A stretch of 21,688 nt of DNA from Candidatus Peregrinibacteria bacterium (GTDB lineage: Bacteria; Patescibacteriota; Gracilibacteria; UM-FILTER-43-11). This document shows, piece by piece, positions 1 through 8,589 of the stretch. The notes beneath the pieces are model-generated. The model was not told the DNA's origin, did not search any database, and saw nothing but the letters and a program-made list of their open reading frames with translations. The stretch spans positions 1-21,688 of the forward strand of contig JAFGNE010000094.1 of the NCBI GenBank assembly GCA_016927155.1. Direction: 5' to 3'. The stretch's first letter is position 1; each line of letters starts with the position of its first letter. Position numbers and translations under genes: made by a program.

Positions 1-870
1 CATCGCGAAATGGACAAAGCGGTCAAAAACCAATTGGCGGCTCTCGGCTTTGACGAGATCTGCACATTCGCCTTCCTTGGCCAGGAACTTTTGACCAAAT
101 GCGGCATGGCAAAAGAGGAGCGGACGATTGAAGTGGCCAACCCCATTTCTTCCGACCTTTCGCTGATGCGCCCGTCACTTTTGCCCTGGACACTCCAAAC
201 CGTGGCACAAAATCTGCGGTACACGCCCCACTTCCGATTATTTGAACTGAGCAAGATTTATGAAAAAACCGACGGCCAAAACCATAGCGAAAAAAATAAC
301 CTTATCGCCCTAACGGCCGGCGAAGACTTCAGGGCTCTTGAGGGCGCCATGGAACAGCTTGGATTCAGGCCCGCCGTTTCCGCTTCAACGGAAAAACCGG
401 CATGGCACCACCCCGGGCGTGTGGCGGACTTAACCATCAAGGATAAAGTTGTCGGTATTTTATATGAAGTACACCCGCAAATCCTCAAAAATTTTGATAT
501 CAAGGAACAAGTGGTGGTTGCGGAAGTGGACATGGAAGAAATGTACGCCTTAAACATGGACCGCCATCCCTTGTACCATGAGCTGCCCCGCTTTCCTTCG
601 GTACAACTGGACGTGAGTATCCTGATTCCCAAAAAAAGTCTTGCCGAGCAGTACATGAAGGCTATCAAAAAAGCGGACCAATCCCTTATTGCCAAAATTG
701 ACCTAATTGATGAATATACGGGCGACAAGATCACCGAAAACGAGCGCGCCCTGACCTTTTCCATCACATATCAGGCGCCAGATAGGACGCTCAAAGACGA
801 GGAGGTGAAAGATATCCACACCACCGTGATCAAGACGCTGGAAATGACGGGGGCGAAAATAAGGCTTTAG
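1..870 (+). CDS. pheT: Phenylalanine-tRNA ligase beta subunit, C-terminal part (5' end outside window)
   Basis: This is the last ~289 residues of the beta chain of phenylalanyl-tRNA synthetase, which with PheS charges tRNA-Phe in the cytoplasm. The frame is open from base 1, so the ATG at base 10 is internal and not the start; full PheT proteins are usually 650-800 residues. Counting from that Met, residues 1 to about 190 match the catalytic-like core domain, with ANPISSDLSLMRPSLLP near residue 43, FELSKIYE near 78 and a WHHPGRVADL segment near 132. The last ~95 residues, starting at HELPRFPSVQLDVSI, are the FDX-ACB anticodon-binding domain that closes this family. The TAG stop is 3 nt before the rdgB start, so the two are very likely co-transcribed. 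No damage is visible. The upstream B3/B4 and B5 domains and pheS would be expected to the left. Confidence 0.95.
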   Translation, partial: HREMDKAVKNQLAALGFDEICTFAFLGQELLTKCGMAKEERTIEVANPISSDLSLMRPSLLPWTLQTVAQNLRYTPHFRLFELSKIYEKTDGQNHSEKNNLIALTAGEDFRALEGAMEQLGFRPAVSASTEKPAWHHPGRVADLTIKDKVVGILYEVHPQILKNFDIKEQVVVAEVDMEEMYALNMDRHPLYHELPRFPSVQLDVSILIPKKSLAEQYMKAIKKADQSLIAKIDLIDEYTGDKITENERALTFSITYQAPDRTLKDEEVKDIHTTVIKTLEMTGAKIRL

Positions 871-873
871 GCC

Positions 874-1476
874 ATGCAAAAAATCCTCGTCGCCACGCAC
901 AATTACGGCAAGTTTAAAGAACTGATGGAAGTCCTGCACGACCTGCCTTTCAAGTTCGTTTCGCTGAACGATGAAAAAATTGGGGAAGACGTGCATGAAG
1001 GCGGCGAAACGTATGAGGAAAACGCCATGATCAAGGCGGAATTTTTTGGGAAAAAAACCGGCCTGCCGACGATCGCGGACGATTCGGGTATTATGGCGGA
1101 CGCGTTAGCCGGAGAACTTGGCGTAAAAACACGCCGCTGGGGCGCGGGCGAAAAAGCAAACGATAAGGAATGGCTGGACTATTTTTTAAAACGGCTGGCC
1201 AAAGAGCAAAACCGCCGCGCCGAATTCATTTCGGTTGTGGCGTTTTACCGCCCCGGCGAAGAAACGCTGACATTCCGGGGTGAATGCAAAGGGGTAATTT
1301 TGCCTGAACCGCAAGTGGCGCTGGAACCGGGCATCCCCCTTTCGGCCGTATTCCTGCCGGACGGGAAGGATAAAGTGTTTTCGGCCTTGGGTAAGCATGA
1401 AAAAAATGCCATTTCCCACCGGGGACAGGCCATCCGGAAATGCCATGACTTCTTGTTGAAACACTTTGCGCAATAG
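874..1476 (+). CDS. rdgB: XTP/dITP diphosphatase (RdgB/HAM1 family), divergent
   Basis: A 200-aa cytoplasmic enzyme of the HAM1/Maf-like fold, expected to hydrolyse non-canonical purine triphosphates (XTP, dITP, ITP) to monophosphates and so keep them out of DNA and RNA. Family marks are the N-terminal nucleotide-binding ATHNYGKFKE (residues 7-16), the metal/catalytic ADDSGI (68-73) and SHRGQA (181-186), preceded by KNAI. The length is normal for the family. One oddity is that the usual GYDP-type loop before the SHR motif is replaced by GIPLSAVFLPDG (153-164), so the base-recognition pocket may differ. The start is the ATG 3 nt after the pheT stop. A weak AAGG lies about 11 nt upstream, inside pheT, so translation may depend on coupling. 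The gene sits in a pheT-rdgB-xer operon. The family call is firm; the exact substrate preference is inferred. Confidence 0.87.
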   Translation: MQKILVATHNYGKFKELMEVLHDLPFKFVSLNDEKIGEDVHEGGETYEENAMIKAEFFGKKTGLPTIADDSGIMADALAGELGVKTRRWGAGEKANDKEWLDYFLKRLAKEQNRRAEFISVVAFYRPGEETLTFRGECKGVILPEPQVALEPGIPLSAVFLPDGKDKVFSALGKHEKNAISHRGQAIRKCHDFLLKHFAQ

Positions 1477-1500
1477 ATTGTACGGGATTAAAATAAAACC

Positions 1501-2409
1501 ATGAAGTTATCCGAAGCAACACGCCATTTTTTGGAATATTGTGAAATTGAAAAAAACCAGTCGCAAAAAACACTGGTAAACTACGCGCATTATTTGGAGC
1601 GTTTTATGAAATTTGCGGGGGACGCGGATATCGGCGCGATTGATTTGGAGATGATAAAAAAATATCGCCTGCATCTGAACCGCCTGGCTCCGGCACTGGC
1701 CATCAAGACGCAAAATTATCATGTCATCGCGCTGCGGGCGTTTTTAAAGTACTGCGTCAAGCGCGACTGGAAGACGCTGGAACCGGAAAAAATTGAGCTT
1801 TCCAAAATTCCGCAGCGCGCCGTTGAATATTTGACTCGGGAAGAGCTAGAAATGCTGTTCCGCGCCGTGGATACAAGCAAAATCACCGGCCTCCGGAACC
1901 GCGCCATCCTCGAACTTTTATACAGCACCGGCCTGCGCGTCAGCGAACTTGCAGGACTTAACCGCGACCAAGTGAATTTGGAACGCGGCGAATTCCAGGT
2001 GCGCGGTAAAGGGCAGAAAACACGGATTGTGTTCCTTTCCGGCCGCGCCAAAACATGGATACAGGAATACCTCGCCGCGCGGAACGATACGTTAGGCCCG
2101 CTTTTTCTGAACCACCGCCGGCCAAGGGCGGGCAAAGCGGATGAATTAGACATAAAAGGCGAACGCCGCCGCCTGACGGCTTATTCCATCCAGGAAATGG
2201 TGCGGACAGCGGCCTACATGGCCGGCATCGTCAAAAAAGTGACGCCGCACACGCTCCGCCATTCGTTCGCGACCGAATTGCTGATCAATGGCGCCGATAT
2301 CCGTTCGGTACAGGAAATGCTGGGCCACGCGAGCATCACCACCACACAAATTTATACCCACATCACCAACCGCAAACTCAAAGAGGTGCATTCAAAATAT
2401 CATCGATAG
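1501..2409 (+). CDS. xerD: Tyrosine recombinase, XerC/XerD type
   Basis: A 302-aa tyrosine recombinase of the length typical for XerC/XerD, which resolve chromosome dimers at dif. The N-terminal SAM-like core-binding domain covers roughly residues 1-95 and the catalytic domain 110-302. All catalytic residues are visible: Arg146 in TGLRVSEL, Lys170 in RGKGQKTR, His250 and Arg253 in HTLRHSFATELL, His276 in LGHASITTTQ and the nucleophile Tyr285 in QIYTH. No integrase-style extra N-terminal domain or neighbouring att-like repeat is seen, and it sits in a housekeeping operon (24 nt after rdgB). A chromosomal Xer role is therefore more likely than a mobile-element role. XerC and XerD cannot be told apart from sequence alone, so the symbol is provisional. 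No Shine-Dalgarno precedes the ATG. The 3' end overlaps the 3' end of dnaE on the opposite strand by 32 bp. Confidence 0.92.
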   Translation: MKLSEATRHFLEYCEIEKNQSQKTLVNYAHYLERFMKFAGDADIGAIDLEMIKKYRLHLNRLAPALAIKTQNYHVIALRAFLKYCVKRDWKTLEPEKIELSKIPQRAVEYLTREELEMLFRAVDTSKITGLRNRAILELLYSTGLRVSELAGLNRDQVNLERGEFQVRGKGQKTRIVFLSGRAKTWIQEYLAARNDTLGPLFLNHRRPRAGKADELDIKGERRRLTAYSIQEMVRTAAYMAGIVKKVTPHTLRHSFATELLINGADIRSVQEMLGHASITTTQIYTHITNRKLKEVHSKYHR

Positions 2410-5400
2410 CCGATTGAAGGGACGGCTGCCATTTAACTTTGATAGGTACCGGCACCACTTTTTCGCCGATCACGATTTCTATCGAATCTTTGCCCGGATT
2501 AGCCATAAACAAGGCTTTTAAATCGGAAAAAAGCTTTTTGTCCGCTTCGCGGTTGATAACGATTTGGCGCGCGGAGGGGTTGGTAAAAAGGGAATTGTTG
2601 GCAAGCTCGGTGACTTTTTCATCTTTCACAACTAACACTTCTTCGGCTTCCGCCACTTCTTCATCCTCCAGGTCATGCCGTGAAACGCGGATGATCTTTT
2701 CTCCCTCGACCCACAATTTTTCAGCCTTGGCCGCCTTCTGCAATTCTTCCAGGGTCATTACCTTAAAATTTTTCGCCACTACCTGCACGTCTCCCATACG
2801 CTTTTCCAGGTTACCGTCGATTAGAACGACAATGTCTTCGGCCAATTGGTCGGCAATTTTGGGATAATCCTTAGGGAAAACAACGGCCTCGCCTTTTCCG
2901 GAGGTATCCTCAAGCATCAGAATAGCCATCATATCGCCTTTTTTGGTGGTGATTTTCCGAAAAGAAGTGATCAGCCCGCCCACTTTAATGGGCTTGCCGA
3001 CAGATTTGGTTTTCAGTTGGTCAAACGGGATGGTCTTTTTCTCAAAAAACTTCGACGTCCCCGCCAAGGGATGCGAAGAGACATAAAGGCCAAGGTATTC
3101 CTTTTCCCACTTCAGGCATTGGCTCAGGGGAGCGGGCTCCACAGCGGGAAGTTCCAGCTTGTCCACCGCTTGTTCGCCAACAAAATCATCAAAGAGCCCC
3201 GCCTGGCCGGTTTGGTAATTTTTGTCGGCGTTTTTGGCAAAATCGGAAATGGCCTCGTAATTCAAACCGATCTGGTTCCGCTCTCCCAAAGTGCTCATCG
3301 CCCCGCTGAACGCCATGGCTTCCAAGGTTTTCTTATTGAGCAGTTTTCCGGGAATGCGCTTTGCGAAATCCTCGAGCGATTTGAAAGGGCCAGCCGCCTC
3401 ACGCGCCTCAATGATCATACGCACCGTGCCTTCGCCCAAACCCTTGATGGCGGAAAGCCCGAAACGGATTTTGCCGTCTTCAACGACGGTAAAATTGGAA
3501 CGCGACTCATTCACATCGGGCGGCAATACCTGGATGCCCATTTGTTCGCATTCGCCGATTTCAATGACCACACGATCGGTATTTCCGCGGTCAGCGGACA
3601 TAAGCGCCGTCATGAACTCGGTGGGGAAATGGGCCTTAAGATAAGCGGTTTCATAAGCGATAACAGCGTACCCCGCCGCGTGGCTTTTATTGAACCCATA
3701 ACCGGCAAAAGGCTCCACCACTTTTTCAAAAATAGTGACGGCCAAATTCTCCGAATACCCGTTTTTAACAGCGCCCTGTATAAATTTTTCGCGCTGGGCC
3801 ATCAGTTCGGAAGCGATCTTTTTGCCGATGGCACGCCGCAGCAAATCCGCTTCGCCCAGCGAAAATCCGGCGAACACCTGGGCGATCTGTAAAATTTGTT
3901 CCTGGTAAATGGCAATGCCGTAAGTGGTTTTCAGGATGGGCTCCAGGCTCTTGTGCAAATAAGTGATTTTCTTTTTGCCGTGCTTGCCGCCGATGTAATC
4001 GGGGATCCAGTCCATGGGGCCGGGACGATACAGCGCCACCATGGCGATGATGTCTTCAAATTCGGTAGGCCGCAGTTCCTTGAGGTAGCGTTTCATGCCC
4101 GCCGATTCCAGCTGGAACACGCCGGTGGTCTCGCCGCGGGCCAGAAGCGCGAACGTTTTTTTGTCGTCAATAGGGATCTGCTTCAGGTTGATCTTTTTCC
4201 CTTTCGTCCGCTCGATGATCTTGAGCGTGGTCTGCAAAATGGTGAGGTTCTTAAGGCCCAAAAAATCCATTTTAAGCAGGCCAAGCGATTCAAGCGGCTT
4301 GGCGGAATATTGGGTGATGATGCCGTGTTCGTCCTTGGGGGGAAACTGGAGCGCGGTGTATTTGGTAAGCGGCTCGTCAGCGATGACCACAGCGCACGCG
4401 TGAACAGAAACATGGCGCACGGCCCCTTCCAATTTTAAGGCGTTCTCAAAAATCTGCTTGAATGCCTCGTTTTTTCCGATGGCATCGCGGAGTTCCGGCG
4501 ACTGTTCATAAGCCTCGCGCAAAGTAGTGCCCGGCCGTTCAGGGATAAGCTTGGCAAACTCGTTCATCTCGGCAAAAGGCAGGCCTAAAACGCGGCCGAC
4601 GTCTTTCACTGCGGCGCGGGCGGCCATGGTTCCGAAAGTGCAGATTTGCGCCACCCGGTCGCGCCCGTATTTATTGGCCACGTATTCAATGACCTCGTCG
4701 CGCCGGTTATCGGCAAAATCCAGGTCGATATCCGGCATGGAAATACGGGCGGGGTTAAGAAAGCGTTCAAAAAGCAGCCCGTATTTCAAGGGGTCAATAG
4801 TGGTGATGTCGAGACAATATGACGTGAGCGCGCCCGCGGCGGAACCGCGCCCCGGCCCCACGATGATCCCCTGCTCCTTGGCCCAGCGGACAAAATCCCA
4901 CACAATAAGGAAGTAACCCACAAAACCCATGTCCGTAATGACTTTGAGTTCGTAATCCAAGCGTTCTTTAAGCGTAGGGTCGGCGGACTTGTATTTTTGA
5001 GACAAGCCTTCATAACAAAGCTCGCGCAGATAATCCGCGGGACTTTTCCCCTGGGGCACCGGAAAAGAGGGGATGCGGTGGACGTTAAAATTAAAATCCA
5101 CGTTGCACCGCTCGGCAATTTTTACGGTATTTTCGCAAGCCTCGGGCACATGCGCGAAATCTTCCCAGATCGTATCAGGGTCATGCATGGAAAAATCAGC
5201 GTCCATCATGCTCATGCGGCCCGTGTCGTTCAGGTTTTTGCCGGTTTGGATGCACAGCATGATATCATGCGCCACGTTATCCTCGGGGTTCGGGTAGTGC
5301 ACGTCCCCTGTGACCACAAGGGGGATGCCGGTTTCTTTGGAAAGGCGGATAAGCCTGTCATTCACGGTCTGTTGGGCAGGCAATTCAGGATGGTGCTGTA

Positions 5401-5926
5401 ACTCCAGGTAAAGGTGGTCTTTGCCAAAAATGGAGACCAGACGTTCAGTGAGCTCTTTCAGGCGGTCTTCGCTGCCATCTAGAATGGCTTGCGCCAGATC
5501 CCCTTGCAGGCAGCCACTCAGCGCGATGAGCCCTTTGCTGTGCCTTTTGAGCAAGTCCCAATCCACACGCGGCTTGTAATAATAGCCTTCCATGTGCGCC
5601 ACCGTGGTCATTTTTAGCAAATTTTCGTAACCTTCGCGTGTTTCGGCAAGAAGCGTGAGATGGGTGCGCTTGTTGTCGATCTGCGAGCGTTTATCGGTGA
5701 GCTTATTAAACGCGACGTACACTTCGCACCCCAAAACCGGCTTGATGTTATGCTTTTTGCAGTACTGGTAAAACTCAATCGGCCCATGCATCACGCCGTG
5801 GTCGGTGATCCCGATGGCCGGGCACCCCTGTTCCACCGCTTTTTTGATATACGCCTCCGGGGGGCTGAGCCCATCAAGGAGGGAGTAGTACGTGTGCAAA
5901 TGGAGGTGGACAAAGGGTTTCGCCAT
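2378..5926 (-). CDS. dnaE: DNA polymerase III alpha subunit
   Basis: The 1182-aa replicative C-family polymerase. Domain order: the PHP domain at 1-280 keeps apparently complete metal-binding motifs (HLHLHTYYSLLDG at 7-19, ITDHG at 40-44, GCE at 66-68, THLTLLAE at 88-95, GDVHY at 207-211), which in many bacteria gives metal-dependent 3'-5' exonuclease activity. The palm/catalytic region follows, with GPGRGSAAGALTSY (357-370), MPDIDLDF carrying Asp399/Asp401/Asp403, and Asp554 in KMDFLGL. Next come the tandem HhH region, a clamp-binding motif QAGLFDD (908-914), an OB fold (about 980-1055) and a C-terminal tail. The ATG is the first codon of the PHP domain. It lies 70 nt after the aminotransferase stop, so dnaE may be read from its own promoter in that AT-rich gap or by readthrough from cca. 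Its TGA stop lies inside the 3' end of the convergent recombinase gene. Confidence 0.98.
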   Translation of the reverse strand: MAKPFVHLHLHTYYSLLDGLSPPEAYIKKAVEQGCPAIGITDHGVMHGPIEFYQYCKKHNIKPVLGCEVYVAFNKLTDKRSQIDNKRTHLTLLAETREGYENLLKMTTVAHMEGYYYKPRVDWDLLKRHSKGLIALSGCLQGDLAQAILDGSEDRLKELTERLVSIFGKDHLYLELQHHPELPAQQTVNDRLIRLSKETGIPLVVTGDVHYPNPEDNVAHDIMLCIQTGKNLNDTGRMSMMDADFSMHDPDTIWEDFAHVPEACENTVKIAERCNVDFNFNVHRIPSFPVPQGKSPADYLRELCYEGLSQKYKSADPTLKERLDYELKVITDMGFVGYFLIVWDFVRWAKEQGIIVGPGRGSAAGALTSYCLDITTIDPLKYGLLFERFLNPARISMPDIDLDFADNRRDEVIEYVANKYGRDRVAQICTFGTMAARAAVKDVGRVLGLPFAEMNEFAKLIPERPGTTLREAYEQSPELRDAIGKNEAFKQIFENALKLEGAVRHVSVHACAVVIADEPLTKYTALQFPPKDEHGIITQYSAKPLESLGLLKMDFLGLKNLTILQTTLKIIERTKGKKINLKQIPIDDKKTFALLARGETTGVFQLESAGMKRYLKELRPTEFEDIIAMVALYRPGPMDWIPDYIGGKHGKKKITYLHKSLEPILKTTYGIAIYQEQILQIAQVFAGFSLGEADLLRRAIGKKIASELMAQREKFIQGAVKNGYSENLAVTIFEKVVEPFAGYGFNKSHAAGYAVIAYETAYLKAHFPTEFMTALMSADRGNTDRVVIEIGECEQMGIQVLPPDVNESRSNFTVVEDGKIRFGLSAIKGLGEGTVRMIIEAREAAGPFKSLEDFAKRIPGKLLNKKTLEAMAFSGAMSTLGERNQIGLNYEAISDFAKNADKNYQTGQAGLFDDFVGEQAVDKLELPAVEPAPLSQCLKWEKEYLGLYVSSHPLAGTSKFFEKKTIPFDQLKTKSVGKPIKVGGLITSFRKITTKKGDMMAILMLEDTSGKGEAVVFPKDYPKIADQLAEDIVVLIDGNLEKRMGDVQVVAKNFKVMTLEELQKAAKAEKLWVEGEKIIRVSRHDLEDEEVAEAEEVLVVKDEKVTELANNSLFTNPSARQIVINREADKKLFSDLKALFMANPGKDSIEIVIGEKVVPVPIKVKWQPSLQSAIDDILNAPL

Positions 5927-5996
5927 CCCGTATTAAAATATTAAAAGCGGATATCAGGATAACACACTTAAGAGAAATGGCGCTACTTTGGCCCCC

Positions 5997-7205
5997 TTAT
6001 ATTTTTTGGGGATAAACCGCGAGCGCTTTCTCGATAATTTCAATGGACCGCTTCAGGTCTTTGGCGTTAAGCACATAGGCGATGCGCACTTCGTGTTTGC
6101 CTAAATCCGGCTGCGCGTAAAACCCGCCCGCGGGAGCCACCATAACCGTTTCGTTGTTATCGCGGAAATCGGTGAGCAGCCATTGGGCGAAATGTTCACT
6201 ATCTTTCACCGGCAGTTTCACGATGGAATAAAAAGCGCCTTCTGGCCTGGGAATGACAATGCCGGGGACTTTTTTAAGTCCCTCAAAAAGCACATCACGC
6301 CGCGTTTCATACTCCTTATGCACTTCGGCAAAATAAGAATCAGGGACGTCTTTAAGCGCCGCGCCAATGGCCTGGTCAACAAGGCCCGATGAAAGCCGCG
6401 CCTGGCCAATGCGGAGGATACCTTCCATGATGTCGGAATTCAGCGATATGAGCACGCCAAGGCGCGCCCCGCACAGGCTGTAGCGCTTGGAGAGGCTATC
6501 TAAAACGATCAACTGCTTGGGCAACTGCGGCATGTAATGGAGGAGTGAAATTTGTTTGCGGCCGTCATAGGCGTACTCGCGGTAAACCTCGTCGGACATC
6601 AGGAAGAGGTTGTATTTTTTCGCGATGTCCACGAGCATTTCGATTTCCTCTTTCGTGTAAACCGTGCCCGTGGGATTATTGGGGTTGCAGTAAAGGATGG
6701 CCCTGGTTTTCGGCGTAATCTTTTTTTCGATTTCCTCCCGCGCGGGCAGGTGGAAACCGTTTTCAATCTTCGTTAAAATCGGGACCAATTTGACGTCGTT
6801 AACCGTGGCGTAGCCGTTGTAATTGGTATAAAACGGCTCAAAAACAATGACCTCGTCGCCCGCCTCGCACGTGGCGAAAAACGCCATGCTGATGGCCTCC
6901 GACCCGCCGGTAGCCACCTGGATATCGGCCGGTTTCAGATAACCGAAACCCAGCTTATGGTAATAACCGATAAGCGCGTCAATGAAGGCCGCGTTACCTT
7001 TGGAATGGTCATAACCGATAGGATTTTTCTCCCATTGGCGCAAAACATCAATCATAACTTCGGGCGTTTTCACGTCCGGATCACCGATATTTAAATGGTA
7101 AACATGGACGCCCTGTTTTTTCGCCTCAAGGGCGAAAGGCACCAGCTTGCGTATAGGCGAGGCCTGCACTTTTTTAAGGCGGGTGGAACAAAATTCGTGG
7201 CTCAT
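5997..7205 (-). CDS. Class I/II pyridoxal-phosphate aminotransferase (aspartate aminotransferase-like)
   Basis: A 402-aa fold-type I PLP enzyme expected to move amino groups between amino acids and 2-oxo acids in the cytoplasm. Motifs in order: NIGDPDVKTPE (39-49, substrate-loop start), TGGSEAISMAF (99-109, phosphate binding), NPNNPTG (174-180), the ring-nitrogen Asp205 in MSDEVYREY, the Schiff-base Lys240 in DSLSKRYSLCGARLG, and the carboxylate-binding Arg374 in HEVRIAYVL. Length and motif spacing match the aspartate/aromatic aminotransferase group, but the true substrate cannot be read from sequence, so no symbol is given. It starts 11 nt after the cca stop with no Shine-Dalgarno, which suggests co-transcription and perhaps coupling with cca. 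No clear terminator follows before dnaE. Confidence 0.93.
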   Translation of the reverse strand: MSHEFCSTRLKKVQASPIRKLVPFALEAKKQGVHVYHLNIGDPDVKTPEVMIDVLRQWEKNPIGYDHSKGNAAFIDALIGYYHKLGFGYLKPADIQVATGGSEAISMAFFATCEAGDEVIVFEPFYTNYNGYATVNDVKLVPILTKIENGFHLPAREEIEKKITPKTRAILYCNPNNPTGTVYTKEEIEMLVDIAKKYNLFLMSDEVYREYAYDGRKQISLLHYMPQLPKQLIVLDSLSKRYSLCGARLGVLISLNSDIMEGILRIGQARLSSGLVDQAIGAALKDVPDSYFAEVHKEYETRRDVLFEGLKKVPGIVIPRPEGAFYSIVKLPVKDSEHFAQWLLTDFRDNNETVMVAPAGGFYAQPDLGKHEVRIAYVLNAKDLKRSIEIIEKALAVYPQKI

Positions 7206-7216
7206 GGAAGGTTGGA

Positions 7217-8554
7217 TTAAGATATTTTAGGTAAAGAATCGATGATCTTTTTGATGAATTTTTTCGCCTGCGCCTTCGTTTTTACGTCGCCTTCTATCTG
7301 CGCTTCGCGCACGGAAGCGAGTATTTCCGAAACAGCGGGGCTGGGCGGGATGCCAAATTCTTTTATGATTTCTTCGCCTGTAACGAGGGTATGGAAATGC
7401 GATTCAAGAAGTTTTTCATCCCTGAAATCTTTATACATTTTCATCAGCTGGTCGTAAAGCGACAAGTCCACGGGGATAGCGCCGTGCGCGTCGCAGTAAA
7501 GCAGGCGCAGGAGGTCTTCAAACCAAGGATGCCAAAACATGGCCGCCTGGTGGGCGCGGCGCATTTCGGGGATGTAGCCCACGGACATATGGTGTTCGAT
7601 CAGCCAGCAGATTTTGGTGATTTGCGCTGTGGGAAATTTAAGCCGCCGCAGGATTTTTTCAGCGATATGCGCGGAAAGCGGCGCGTGGCCGTCAAAGTGG
7701 ATACGGTCGGTTTTCTCCTGATAAGTGGCGGGCTTGCCCAAATCATGGAAAAACACGGCCCAAACCAGTTCTTTAGTGGCCCATTCCTGCGGCAGATCAT
7801 GAAGCGACTTGAGCACATGGGTGAACACATCGCCTTCCTGGTGGTACTCGTGCGGCTGTTTCACGCTCTTGCAAGCGACAAGTTCGGGGATGATGCGTTC
7901 CAGGATGCCAAACTGGTCCAGTTCCTTCATGCTATGCGCGCGGTGCGGGCGCAAAAGCATCTTGGTCATCTCGTCGGCCACGCGCTCGCGGGAAATGTCG
8001 TCCACAAGTTCCGCCAATTCCTCCACGGCTTTTTTGGTCATCGGGTCATACTCAAATATCAGGTTGTTCTTAAAACGGACGGCCCTAAGCAGCCGCAAAT
8101 GGTCTTCTTTCACCCTTTCGTGCGGCTCGCCGATAAAACGGATGACCTTGTTTTTGATGTCATCCTGCCCGCCCACGTAATCAATGACCTTCTTTTTGAC
8201 GGGGTCGTAAAACAGCCCGTTGATGGTGAAATCGCGCCGCACCGCGTCTTCCTTCGCCGTTTTAAAAAGCACCGCGTCCGGCCGCCGGCCATCGGAATAG
8301 GAGCTGTCGGAACGGAACGTGGCGATCTCGAAATGGTGCCCGTTCACCACTGCCAAAATCACGCCAAACTGTTTGCCGATAGGGAAGGTTTTTTTAAGAA
8401 GCTTTTCAATTTCATCCGGTTTCGCGGAGGTCGCGATATCAAAATCCTGTGGCTCTTTTTCCATCAGCATGTCGCGCACCGACCCGCCGGCGAAATACGC
8501 CTCGTATCCGGCTTTCTGGAACGTTTTGACGATTTGGACGGCGGTTTTTTCCAT
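7217..8554 (-). CDS. cca: tRNA nucleotidyltransferase (CCA-adding enzyme) with HD domain
   Basis: A 445-aa class II nucleotidyltransferase that adds or repairs the 3' CCA of tRNAs. The head domain has GGSVRD (23-28), the catalytic DFD pair Asp37/Asp39 in PQDFDIAT, and RRDFTINGLFYDP (106-118). The neck region has VKEDHLRLLRAVRF (148-161). The C-terminal half carries an HD phosphohydrolase domain with His246, the His270-Asp271 pair in VFFHDLGKP and His290, so 2',3'-cyclic phosphodiesterase or phosphatase activity on tRNA ends is possible, as in other HD-bearing CCA enzymes. A poly(A) polymerase relative cannot be fully excluded, but in a genome of this kind CCA addition is the likelier role. 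The ATG lies only 7 nt after a good extended -10 box, which points to a leaderless mRNA. It heads the minus-strand series cca, aminotransferase, dnaE. Confidence 0.93.
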   Translation of the reverse strand: MEKTAVQIVKTFQKAGYEAYFAGGSVRDMLMEKEPQDFDIATSAKPDEIEKLLKKTFPIGKQFGVILAVVNGHHFEIATFRSDSSYSDGRRPDAVLFKTAKEDAVRRDFTINGLFYDPVKKKVIDYVGGQDDIKNKVIRFIGEPHERVKEDHLRLLRAVRFKNNLIFEYDPMTKKAVEELAELVDDISRERVADEMTKMLLRPHRAHSMKELDQFGILERIIPELVACKSVKQPHEYHQEGDVFTHVLKSLHDLPQEWATKELVWAVFFHDLGKPATYQEKTDRIHFDGHAPLSAHIAEKILRRLKFPTAQITKICWLIEHHMSVGYIPEMRRAHQAAMFWHPWFEDLLRLLYCDAHGAIPVDLSLYDQLMKMYKDFRDEKLLESHFHTLVTGEEIIKEFGIPPSPAVSEILASVREAQIEGDVKTKAQAKKFIKKIIDSLPKIS

Positions 8555-8561
8555 TGGTCAC

Positions 8562-8570
8562 ATTGTAACA
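8562..8570 (-). promoter_or_regulatory. Extended -10 promoter of cca, probably leaderless
   Basis: Read on the minus strand, the sequence is TG-T-TACAAT, an extended -10 box with 5 of 6 consensus bases, followed by 7 nt and then the cca ATG. There is no convincing -35 hexamer 15-18 nt upstream. With transcription starting about 7 nt after the -10 box, the start would fall on or beside the ATG, giving an mRNA with no leader. This fits the absence of a Shine-Dalgarno sequence. Confidence 0.45.
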
Positions 8571-8589
8571 CAAACCATCACAGGAATGA

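Noticed and set aside
2846..3892. A 348-aa open frame on the + strand inside dnaE
   Set aside because: It lies wholly opposite a complete, motif-rich dnaE and has no recognisable domain, promoter or ribosome site; it is an antisense shadow of codon bias.
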